Shown here in pieces: positions 1-5,536 of a stretch of DNA of 5,748 nucleotides (position 1 is the stretch's first letter; every line of letters begins with the position of its first letter). The notes beneath the pieces were generated by a model. That model made no database searches. It was not told the origin of the DNA and was given only the letters and a program-made list of their open reading frames with translations. The DNA is from Acidobacteriaceae bacterium (lineage in GTDB: Bacteria > Acidobacteriota > Terriglobia > Terriglobales > SbA1), in the NCBI GenBank assembly GCA_003136335.1, contig PLEA01000374.1, positions 1-5,748 of the forward strand, in the 5' to 3' direction. A program made the position numbers and the translations under genes.

Positions 1-936
1 GTGGTGCACTACACCACGACCAACGCGAACGTGAAATATCTTTTCGCGACGGCGGAACCAGTGTTGCATTTGAAGCCGGGAGACATTCTCGACACCAATA
101 TGCTCGACTGCTTTGGCAACGTGCTTAAGAAACCCGGGGACACGCTCAGCATGGTGAAGGGCGACAATCCGCTGGCGGGGCCGTTTTATGTGGAGGGCGC
201 GGAGCCAGGCGACACGCTGGCGGTGAAGATTCTTGACCTGCAGGTGGACGGCGACACGGGCGTGGGCGCGTTCTCGTTCGGATTTGGGGCGCTCAACGAG
301 ACCAACTACACGCCCATGCTGCACGCGCCGCTGCCGGAGCGGGTGTGGTTTTATCACATCGATCATGCGGCGAATACGGCCACGTTCAAGGCGCTGGATT
401 CTGATTTCTCGGTGAAGATTCCGGTGCATCCGTTCTTTGGGTGTATTGGCGTGGCTCCGGCCAATGGCGAGGCGCGCACTTCGGTGGTGCCGGCGGAGTT
501 CGGAGGGAACATGGATTCGCCTGAGGCCAGCGTGGGCAACACGGTGTACTTTCCGGTGAACGTGAAAGGAGGCTTGTTCTACATTGGCGATGGGCATGCC
601 GCCATGGGCGATGGCGAGATTGCGGGAACAGCCATTGAGGTGCCGCTTAAAGCGCGAGTACAGCTCAGCGTGATCAAAGGACGCACGATCAGCTGGCCTC
701 AGTTTGAAAATGACGAGGCCATTATGACGGTGGGCGCGTATCGTCCCGTCGACGACGCAGTGCGGATCGCGTTTACGGAGTTGGTGCATTGGATCCACAA
801 GGACTATGGGTTATCGGAACTGGACGCTTATGAGCTGCTGTCGAAGGTGGCGAAGATTCATTTGAACGAGATGGTGGATCCGAATTATGTGGTGGTGGCT
901 TCGATTGAGAAGAAATATTTGCCCGCGAAGAAATGA
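1..936 (+). CDS. Acetamidase/formamidase family protein, N-terminus probably missing
   Basis: This gene encodes an amidohydrolase of the FmdA/AmdA family, whose members release ammonia from formamide, acetamide or related short amides. The visible 311 residues cover the family core: a GCIGVAP segment near residues 147-153, GGNMD at 168-172, and the dense GDGHAAMGDGE...GTAIE block at 196-213. His, Asp and Glu in this block are the expected metal and active-site residues. The gene ends at TGA 934-936. The reading frame is open from the first base with two GTG codons, and no ribosome binding site can be seen. The true start, possibly with a signal peptide, therefore probably lies before the window. 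The protein starts close to the family core, so little besides a leader should be missing. The next gene is convergent, so there is no operon downstream. Substrate is unknown: family members also act on other amides, and some have no tested activity. Confidence 0.88.
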   Translation: MVHYTTTNANVKYLFATAEPVLHLKPGDILDTNMLDCFGNVLKKPGDTLSMVKGDNPLAGPFYVEGAEPGDTLAVKILDLQVDGDTGVGAFSFGFGALNETNYTPMLHAPLPERVWFYHIDHAANTATFKALDSDFSVKIPVHPFFGCIGVAPANGEARTSVVPAEFGGNMDSPEASVGNTVYFPVNVKGGLFYIGDGHAAMGDGEIAGTAIEVPLKARVQLSVIKGRTISWPQFENDEAIMTVGAYRPVDDAVRIAFTELVHWIHKDYGLSELDAYELLSKVAKIHLNEMVDPNYVVVASIEKKYLPAKK

Positions 937-961
937 GGCTGCGTTGGCGCGGCCTGAGGAT

Positions 962-1025
962 AGTAGGTCCCTCCACTCCGCATGCCCTTCCATTCGGAAG
1001 GGCATGCTCCGGGTCGGGATGACAG
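962..1025 (+). repeat. Dispersed intergenic repeat with 12-bp hairpin, copy A
   Basis: This is the full-length copy of a repeat that recurs at 2589-2634. Its core is a perfect inverted repeat, GCATGCCCTTCC (980-991) against GGAAGGGCATGC (996-1007), with a 4-base ATTC loop. The flanks (962-980 and 997-1025) match the second copy with only a few changes. It lies between the convergent ends of the amidase and oxidoreductase genes. The hairpin could slow or stop transcription from either side, but no T-tract follows it on either strand, so a terminator role is inference. It resembles the REP-like repeats scattered through acidobacterial genomes (recollection, not searched). Confidence 0.7.
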
Positions 1026-1046
1026 GCGGTCGGGGGCGAGTGAAAG

Positions 1047-1069
1047 GGGACAGCCGAGGCGGCTGTCCC
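1047..1069. terminator. 10-bp stem hairpin in the convergent spacer, possible terminator
   Basis: GGGACAGCCG (1047-1056) pairs perfectly with CGGCTGTCCC (1060-1069) around a 3-base loop. It lies 12 bases beyond the stop codon of the minus-strand oxidoreductase gene. Read on that strand it is followed by CCTTTCACT, only a weak U-rich tail. It could be a weak terminator for that gene or another REP-like palindrome. The stem is certain; the function is inferred. Confidence 0.5.
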
Positions 1070-1081
1070 TACGTGAGCGTT

Positions 1082-2446
1082 TTAGGCTTTTACGATCTTT
1101 TTGGCGGATGGATCCCAGACTGCGACTGATTTGTTGAAGTAGGCGAAGTTCGCCAGGTGGCAACCGATGGCTGCGTAGTTGCCGAACACTTCGTTTTCGA
1201 CGACGGGTTTACGGGTGCGGACGGCGTTGTAGAAGTTGGCCTGGTGATCGACGGTGTCGTTGTATCCCGGAGGCGCCGAGTAGGACTCTTCCTCGTCGTC
1301 GACTTTTGACGCCAGGGCCGCGGGTTGCGGATGGTCTTCGTGCCACTTCTGCAGATACTGGTCGCGCAGTTCCTTCGGCCAACCAAAAATGGAATAGCCT
1401 TCGGGCTCCGGACGTGTGTCCTGCGGCCTGAAGCTGAGGGTCGAATCCTTGATGATCATCGTGCCTTTGGTGCCGTAGAAGCCGATGAACTCGCCGCCGT
1501 CGTTGTTCAGGTTGCAGCGCAGGGTGACACGGAAGTTGGGGTAGTCGTAGAGAGTCTCGATGAGGTCGGGAAACTCGCGGCCATCTTTGAAGTGGTAGAG
1601 GCCTCCGCTGGATTGGGCGCGCTGGGCGGGCTCTTTCGTGCTGGTGATGAAGTGGATTCCGGAAATCAGATGGACGAAGAGATCACCGCCCAGGCCTTCG
1701 CCATAATCGGTGTAGCAGCGCCAGCGGAAGAAGCGGACGGGATCGAAGGCGCGCTTGGGCGCGGTGCCGAGGAAGGCGTTCCAGTCGATGGTTTTTTCGC
1801 TGGCGTCGGGCGGAATGGGATAGACCCAGGCGCCGCTGGGGGAATTGCGGTCCCAGTAAGCGTTGATGGAGAAGACCTCGCCGAGCTTGCCGGAATCGTA
1901 AATCTCTTTGGCTTTGGCGTAAAGGACGGAGCTGACACGCTGGCTGCCAACTGCGACCATGCGATTGGCTTTGTGGGCGGCTTCGACCATGGAGAATCCA
2001 TCTTCGACGGTGTGCGACATAGGCTTCTCGCAATAGACGTCTTTGCCGGCGGCGCAGGCGTCTTCGAAGATGTGGCGATGCTGGTGGTCCATGGTGGCGA
2101 TGAGGACGGAGTCGACGTCTTTACGATCGAGGATGGAACGATAGTCGCGCGTGGCTGGGACGTTGGGATTCTTGACCGCTTCCTGCGCGGCGGTGTGGCG
2201 GCTGTCATAAAGGTCGCACACGGCGACGCATTGAATGCCGGGGACGTCGAGAGAAGCCTGGAGATGTTCGCATCCGCGAATGCCGGTGCCGATGGAGGCG
2301 AAGCGTATGGTGTCGCTGGGCGCGACGGGACGCGCCGCGGCGGAGAGCAGGTGAGGCTGCAGGACAGTCTTGGCGACCGTAGTAGCGGCGATGGCGCCAG
2401 TGCCGATGTGGATGAATTGACGACGAGTCAGGGGATTGTTAGCCAT
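1082..2446 (-). CDS. Tat-exported Gfo/Idh/MocA family oxidoreductase
   Basis: This is a 454-residue NAD(P)-dependent sugar or polyol oxidoreductase of the Gfo/Idh/MocA family. The N-terminus is a twin-arginine signal: TRRQFIHIG at residues 7-15, a hydrophobic stretch, then an Ala-rich stretch near 36-38 as likely cleavage site. The Rossmann fold has GTGIRG at 53-58 and an acidic D78 at the end of the second strand, which favours NAD. The family EKP motif is at 140-142. GGDLFVHLISGIHF at 253-266 supplies the likely active-site His residues. The start at 2446 is chosen because GGAG (2453-2456) lies 6 bases upstream; the GTG at 2470 would add 8 residues without such a site. Tat export implies folding with bound cofactor and work in the periplasm, as in glucose-fructose oxidoreductase. 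Such proteins are numerous in Acidobacteriota and Planctomycetota, often near carbohydrate genes, but none are visible here. The substrate cannot be told from sequence. Confidence 0.9.
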   Translation of the reverse strand: MANNPLTRRQFIHIGTGAIAATTVAKTVLQPHLLSAAARPVAPSDTIRFASIGTGIRGCEHLQASLDVPGIQCVAVCDLYDSRHTAAQEAVKNPNVPATRDYRSILDRKDVDSVLIATMDHQHRHIFEDACAAGKDVYCEKPMSHTVEDGFSMVEAAHKANRMVAVGSQRVSSVLYAKAKEIYDSGKLGEVFSINAYWDRNSPSGAWVYPIPPDASEKTIDWNAFLGTAPKRAFDPVRFFRWRCYTDYGEGLGGDLFVHLISGIHFITSTKEPAQRAQSSGGLYHFKDGREFPDLIETLYDYPNFRVTLRCNLNNDGGEFIGFYGTKGTMIIKDSTLSFRPQDTRPEPEGYSIFGWPKELRDQYLQKWHEDHPQPAALASKVDDEEESYSAPPGYNDTVDHQANFYNAVRTRKPVVENEVFGNYAAIGCHLANFAYFNKSVAVWDPSAKKIVKA

Positions 2447-2518
2447 GAGATTCTCCACTTTAGATTTCACTGCGTCCGTGACAGCGATGGCGCCGGCGCG
2501 GAATGCTTACGGGGAGGA

Positions 2519-2549
2519 ATTATGCCACAGGAGCTGGCGCAGAGGTAAA
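2519..2549 (-). promoter_or_regulatory. Candidate promoter of the Gfo/Idh/MocA gene
   Basis: On the minus strand CATAAT (2524-2519) matches the -10 consensus at 5 of 6 bases. It is preceded by TGG, giving an extended -10. A weak -35, TTTACC (2549-2544), matches 4 of 6 bases at a long 19-base spacing. Transcription would start near 2512, leaving a leader of roughly 65 bases before the ATG at 2446. Position and strand fit the gene; the -35 is the weak part. Confidence 0.4.
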
Positions 2550-2588
2550 TCGATTTTGTTGAGGGAGTCTTAGTGGCTAACGCGGAAC

Positions 2589-2634
2589 AGCAGGTCTCTC
2601 CACTCCGAAGGGCAAGCTCGGGTCGAGATGACAG
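2589..2634 (+). repeat. Dispersed intergenic repeat, degenerate copy B
   Basis: This is a second, shortened copy of the repeat at 962-1025, in the same orientation. Bases 2589-2607 match 962-980 at 17 of 19 positions. Bases 2607-2634 match 997-1025 with two substitutions and one missing base. Missing are 16 bases corresponding to 981-996, the left hairpin arm and loop, so this copy can no longer form the 12-bp stem. The two copies flank the oxidoreductase gene as direct repeats. Confidence 0.65.
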
Positions 2635-2696
2635 TTCTTCGAAGGGTGCACTGACGGGGAAAGTTCAGAGGATAAGAAAAAACGGGTGGGAGAAAA

Positions 2697-2724
2697 TTGA
2701 AAGGGCCGTGACATTGGTTATGCT
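2697..2724 (+). promoter_or_regulatory. Sigma70-like promoter without an obvious gene
   Basis: TTGAAA (2697-2702, 5 of 6 to the -35 consensus) and TATGCT (2719-2724, 4 of 6 to the -10 consensus) are 16 bases apart. Transcription would begin near 2731 and run toward rnhA. The first ATG downstream (2766) opens a 103-codon frame that does not look like a protein. The promoter may serve an untranslated RNA or a long rnhA leader, or be a chance match. Confidence 0.4.
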
Positions 2725-2734
2725 CTAGCCGCCA

Positions 2735-2750
2735 GCTCCTGCGAGGGAGC
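2735..2750 (+). other. Small hairpin with GNRA-type loop
   Basis: GCTCCT (2735-2740) pairs with GGGAGC (2745-2750), including one G-T wobble, around a GCGA loop. GCGA fits the GNRA tetraloop class that stabilises RNA hairpins. It lies just after the predicted transcription start of the 2697-2724 promoter and would be the 5' hairpin of that transcript. It is short, so chance is not excluded. Confidence 0.3.
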
Positions 2751-2863
2751 CAACAACGTGGAGACATGTACCGTCACGACCCCTTGATGCGATCACTGCT
2801 TTCGCAGTTCCAAACCCCAACTACCCCTCGCAGAGCCGTCGGTTTTTTCAGGTCTGGTCGCCG

Positions 2864-2879
2864 GGCGGGTCGCCCCGCC
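2864..2879. other. GC-rich 6-bp hairpin in the long spacer
   Basis: GGCGGG (2864-2869) pairs with CCCGCC (2874-2879) around a TCGC loop. No T-tract follows, so it is not a typical intrinsic terminator. A second weak stem, CAGTC/GACTG, lies at 2892-2908. Apart from these, 2751-3012 shows no gene or recognised site. Confidence 0.3.
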
Positions 2880-3013
2880 TTGCTGATCACTCAGTCTAGT
2901 TTGGACTGGCTCATTTTACTGTGCCAGCCCTTTCGACCGTCGACGTCACCAACCTTAGCAGAGCACTGCGAAAAGTCAACGCAAACTTTTGGTGCAATAG
3001 CTCTTTGCAAAGC

Positions 3014-3092
3014 TGTGCATAACCGAAAATGCAAACGGTTGCAAGGCGGGAGGTTATCCACAGGCGATTTTAATTGATCCGCTTTTTGCACA
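3014..3092. promoter_or_regulatory. DnaA-box cluster, candidate oriC or DnaA-regulated region
   Basis: Three exact matches to the DnaA-box consensus TTWTNCACA lie within 79 bases. They are TTATGCACA on the minus strand (3022-3014), TTATCCACA on the plus strand (3054-3062, identical to the strongest E. coli boxes) and TTTTGCACA on the plus strand (3084-3092). A relatively AT-rich run follows the central box (about 3064-3094). The cluster is intergenic and 111 bases before rnhA. Clusters of this density mark replication origins, but also DnaA-controlled promoters or DnaA-titrating sites. No dnaA, dnaN, rpmH or parAB is visible to support an origin. The boxes are plain in the sequence; their role is inferred. 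Confidence 0.55.
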
Positions 3093-3150
3093 TCGGGTGC
3101 ACAGTAACGGGGCGTGCTGCAAAACGCTGAAAGCGAACCCAAATATCATC

Positions 3151-3179
3151 TTGACGATGGATCGAGATGAGCGCATCTT
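3151..3179 (+). promoter_or_regulatory. Weak candidate promoter of rnhA
   Basis: TTGACG (3151-3156) matches the -35 consensus at 5 of 6 bases. At 17 bases spacing lies CATCTT (3174-3179), a poor -10. Transcription would start near 3186, giving a leader of about 17 bases before the ATG at 3203. This fits the chosen rnhA start better than the ATG at 3167. Confidence 0.22.
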
Positions 3180-3202
3180 GCAGAGAGCGACGGAAAGAGC
3201 CG

Positions 3203-3604
3203 ATGTCAGAACTGGTGGCTTACGTGGACGGGGGTTGCCTGGGGAATCCGGGGCCCTCGGGCATTGGAGTCGTGATCAATGGCTGCGCCAATGGACCGGT
3301 GCGCATCGCGAAGTGGATTGGCCACCAGGACAACAACGTGGCCGAATATGCCGCTCTAATGGAAGCTCTGCAGTACGCCTTGTCGCTCAAGGCCCAAAAG
3401 CTGCATGTGTATTCCGACTCGGAAGTGATGGTTAGACAGATGACGGGGCAGTACGTCTGCCGCAGCCCGCGGCTCTACTCTTTGCACTGGACGTGCCGCA
3501 AACTGGCTCGCACGCTGAAATTTTCCATCTCGTATGTGCCGCGGGAAAATAATGTTGAAGCGAACGGGCTGGCGCAGTCGGCGCTGCGCCGGCGGCCTGT
3601 GTAG
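3203..3604 (+). CDS. rnhA: Ribonuclease HI, short form, with Asp-to-Asn at the fourth catalytic position
   Basis: This 133-residue protein is an RNase H1-fold endonuclease that cuts RNA in RNA-DNA hybrids such as primers and R-loops. The catalytic order is clear: D9 in YVDGG followed by GNPGP, E48 in NNVAEY, and D72 in YSDSE. The fourth acidic residue would fall in VPRENNVEAN, where related proteins read EAD; here residue 121 is Asn (AAC, 3563-3565). E. coli RNase HI tolerates Asn at the matching Asp134, so activity is plausible. The protein is shorter than the 155-residue E. coli enzyme and lacks its basic handle, as in many short bacterial and archaeal versions. The start at 3203 is preferred because GGAAAGAG (3192-3199) precedes it at suitable spacing. 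The in-frame ATG at 3167 would add 12 residues without a good site. The TAG stop (3602-3604) lies inside a palindrome. Confidence 0.88.
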   Translation: MSELVAYVDGGCLGNPGPSGIGVVINGCANGPVRIAKWIGHQDNNVAEYAALMEALQYALSLKAQKLHVYSDSEVMVRQMTGQYVCRSPRLYSLHWTCRKLARTLKFSISYVPRENNVEANGLAQSALRRRPV

Positions 3605-3628
3605 AGACGTTGCTTGCAACGTCTCTAC
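3601..3628. repeat. Perfect 28-base palindrome overlapping the rnhA stop, possible terminator
   Basis: GTAGAGACGTTGC (3601-3613) and GCAACGTCTCTAC (3616-3628) are exact reverse complements around TT. As RNA it would fold as a 12-bp stem with a CUUG tetraloop closed by G-C, a known stable loop. The left arm contains the rnhA stop TAG (3602-3604). No T-tract follows on the plus strand, so rho-independent termination would be atypical. It may protect the mRNA 3' end, attenuate read-through into the GAF gene, or be a mobile REP-like element that landed at the gene end. Confidence 0.75.
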
Positions 3629-3714
3629 GAACCGCACTTTCGGCTTAGTACTTCCGCGTGGGGGATTTCTTGACACCGCGCTCCCCCCGAGCGAGACTCC
3701 AAGTACTGCATCCT

Positions 3715-3720
3715 TATAAT
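3715..3720 (+). promoter_or_regulatory. Consensus -10 hexamer before the GAF gene
   Basis: A perfect TATAAT lies 4 bases before the ATG at 3725. No -35 sits at normal distance. A perfect TTGACA occurs at 3670-3675, but 39 bases away, too far to form one promoter. If used, transcription would begin near 3727, at or inside that ATG, which favours a downstream start codon. Confidence 0.35.
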
Positions 3721-3724
3721 TTAG

Positions 3725-5416
3725 ATGAGTTTGAGCCGGGAGCATTGCGGCCATAGCGGCCCTATTCTTCCGACTCCAAGGATGATGGCATGGGTCATGG
3801 AAACTTCCCCTAGTCGTGATCACGCGTTGTCGGTGACGGCCAATTCCCCTTCGGCCAATCTTTCTTCCAACGTGCGTTTCTCCGGAGAGGAAGGAGGACA
3901 GTCGCTGGCCGAGATGGCGCGGCGCGATCTTGACGCCGCCCTGCAGTTACTGGCCGACCGGGCGCAATACATTACCGGCGCCAGCGGAGCGGCAATCGCC
4001 CTGCGTCGCAATGGCAAGAAGGACATGCTGTGCCGCGCCAGCACGGGATCGAACGCGCCGGAACTGGGGGCGCTGCTGTCCACCGAATTCGGACTTTCGG
4101 GCGAGAGCGTGCGCACGCGCCAGCCGTTGCGCTGTGACGATGCCGAGCGCGACGCGCGGGTAAATCACGAAGTGTGCCGCCAACTGGGGATTGCCTCCGT
4201 GGTGGTGATGCCGGTGGTGAACGACGACGAGGTGCTGGGCGTCTTTGAACTTTTTTCGGGGAGGGTGAACGCCTTCGGCGAGCGCGATCTTTCGGCGGTG
4301 CAGCGGCTGAGCGAAATGGTGGAAACCGCGGTTCGGCTGGCCGAGGCCACAGAGAATTTGCCGGAACGGCTGAGAACGAGCGAGATTTCTGCGCCGGAAG
4401 TTGGCGATGCTGGGGTGGAGGAAGATAAAGTTTTGGGAGGACAGGTTCTGGAGGAGTTGGTACTGGAAGGTCCGATTCCGGGAGAACTGGTTGCGGAAGA
4501 GCTGGTTCTGGAGGAGGTTGTTCTGAAAGAACCAGAGCTGGTGCTGGAGGTTGCGGCCGAAGCGAATGCCGAAAAAGCTCGGTCCGGTGGGTCAGGGATG
4601 GAAGGCCTCGCCGAAAATATTGCAGGCGCAACTCCCGAACCGCTGCAAGAGAAAGTCCCCACCCCTTCGAGGAGCTTAGAGCAGGCTCTCGCGCAAAAGG
4701 CGCGAGAGGATGGGGCACCCATTGTCCAAGGGACGGCCGCCGCAGCGGCGGAACCGCCGAAAGATAAAGGTACGGTCGCCCAGTCTGCAGTCACAACCGC
4801 ACCGGTCACTTCCGTTGAAACCGCGCCGCCCAAGAAGCTACTGTTCTGGTCGGCTGCGCAGACTCCTGCTGGCGATGACGAAAGGCCCGAAGAGGCCGAC
4901 CAGAGCCACATCCCACCGGTGCTACGGAGCCTGCGCAAGTGCGAGGCTTGTGGCTTTCCGGTTTCTGCCGGTCGGGTGCTTTGCGTGGAATGTGAGGAAA
5001 AGAAGTGGCGAGGGAAACTGAGAGTGCCGCAGGCGCGCGGGCCCCGGCAAGTTGCAGCTCCGGCTCGAGTCGCTCCGGTTGCAGTGGCGCCTACAGCGGA
5101 AGCGCGGGCATTCGCGGTTGCGGCTCAATCGGTTGCGGCTGGCATTCCTGCGCCGTCGACGCAGCGAATATCCGCCGCGGTGAAGGAATCGAAAGTAGGC
5201 ACAGGCCAGTTGCTAGCTGGGCGATCGGCCGCACATGCCCCCGCCCCTCAAACGGCGTCCGTGCCAGCGCCGGAGCCCTTGGGTGTTTCATCCGCGAGCT
5301 TCGTTTTGAGCGCGGGACTGGAGCCCTCGCAATCATGGCTCTCGGCGAACAAATACGTAATTGGAGTACTTCTGGTGGTCGCGATCATCGGCGCTGTTGT
5401 CTTTTTAATGCGCTAG
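3725..5416 (+). CDS. GAF domain / zinc-ribbon protein with C-terminal membrane anchor
   Basis: I do not recognise a named gene; this 563-residue protein is described by parts. Residues 1-60 are low-complexity. A GAF sensor domain spans about 62-208, from the helix LAEMARRDL through GVFELFSG (172-179) to FGERDLSAVQRL and the closing helix. An acidic Leu/Val/Glu stretch with LVLE repeats follows at 241-276, then a long Pro/Ala/Glu linker. A zinc-ribbon-like knuckle has C406, C409, C420 and C423 (CEAC...CVEC). After a second Ala/Pro linker, a single membrane helix lies at 544-562 with one Arg behind it. The layout suggests a tail-anchored protein with sensor and zinc knuckle in the cytoplasm. 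No kinase, cyclase or DNA-binding output domain is visible. The start is uncertain: 3725 has no ribosome binding site and sits against a -10 hexamer. ATGs at 3782, 3785 and 3797 are alternatives; 3797 would give 539 residues with all domains intact. Confidence 0.8.
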   Translation: MSLSREHCGHSGPILPTPRMMAWVMETSPSRDHALSVTANSPSANLSSNVRFSGEEGGQSLAEMARRDLDAALQLLADRAQYITGASGAAIALRRNGKKDMLCRASTGSNAPELGALLSTEFGLSGESVRTRQPLRCDDAERDARVNHEVCRQLGIASVVVMPVVNDDEVLGVFELFSGRVNAFGERDLSAVQRLSEMVETAVRLAEATENLPERLRTSEISAPEVGDAGVEEDKVLGGQVLEELVLEGPIPGELVAEELVLEEVVLKEPELVLEVAAEANAEKARSGGSGMEGLAENIAGATPEPLQEKVPTPSRSLEQALAQKAREDGAPIVQGTAAAAAEPPKDKGTVAQSAVTTAPVTSVETAPPKKLLFWSAAQTPAGDDERPEEADQSHIPPVLRSLRKCEACGFPVSAGRVLCVECEEKKWRGKLRVPQARGPRQVAAPARVAPVAVAPTAEARAFAVAAQSVAAGIPAPSTQRISAAVKESKVGTGQLLAGRSAAHAPAPQTASVPAPEPLGVSSASFVLSAGLEPSQSWLSANKYVIGVLLVVAIIGAVVFLMR

Positions 5417-5462
5417 CGGGCCATTCCGCGCTATCTTGCACGACACTGATCCCCTGAAACCC

Positions 5463-5490
5463 TTGACAACACAGGCAGTTCTGGTAAAGT
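5463..5490 (+). promoter_or_regulatory. Strong sigma70-type promoter of the coiled-coil gene
   Basis: A perfect -35 TTGACA (5463-5468) is followed after 16 bases by TAAAGT (5485-5490, 4 of 6 to the -10 consensus). TGG directly before it makes an extended -10. Transcription would start near 5497, leaving a leader of about 40 bases before the ATG at 5537. Its position 47 bases after the GAF stop implies that the next gene is transcribed independently. Confidence 0.7.
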
Positions 5491-5536
5491 GCGAAGAAGC
5501 TTGCAAACTACGACACACCAAGTAGGTGCCATGGTC

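Noticed and set aside
2407..2415. TGTGGATGA, one base from a DnaA box
   Set aside because: It is isolated inside the coding sequence of the oxidoreductase and has one mismatch, so chance is likely.
1325..2548. 407-codon open frame on the plus strand
   Set aside because: It is antisense to the well-supported Gfo/Idh/MocA gene. Its Gly/Ala/Val/Asp-rich translation is typical of the reverse strand of a GC-rich gene, with no motif.
2570..2767. 65-codon open frame on the minus strand
   Set aside because: It reads through repeat copy B, and a frame through copy A gives the same ACPSEW peptide. This is translated repeat, not a gene.
2766..3077. 103-codon open frame on the plus strand in the long spacer
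   Set aside because: GGAG lies only 2 bases before its ATG, its composition is not protein-like, and it runs through hairpins and the DnaA boxes. A leader peptide is not excluded.
2891..3142. 83-codon open frame on the minus strand
   Set aside because: It has no ribosome binding site or motif and overlaps the DnaA-box cluster.
3972..4718. 248-codon open frame on the minus strand
   Set aside because: It is a Pro/Arg-rich shadow of the GAF gene with no recognisable fold.
4165..4938. 257-codon open frame on the minus strand
   Set aside because: It is antisense to the GAF gene, is dominated by Ser/Thr/Pro and shows no domain.
5414..5433. TAGCG/CGCTA stem after the GAF gene as terminator
   Set aside because: The stem is only 5 bp with a 10-base loop and no T-tract follows.
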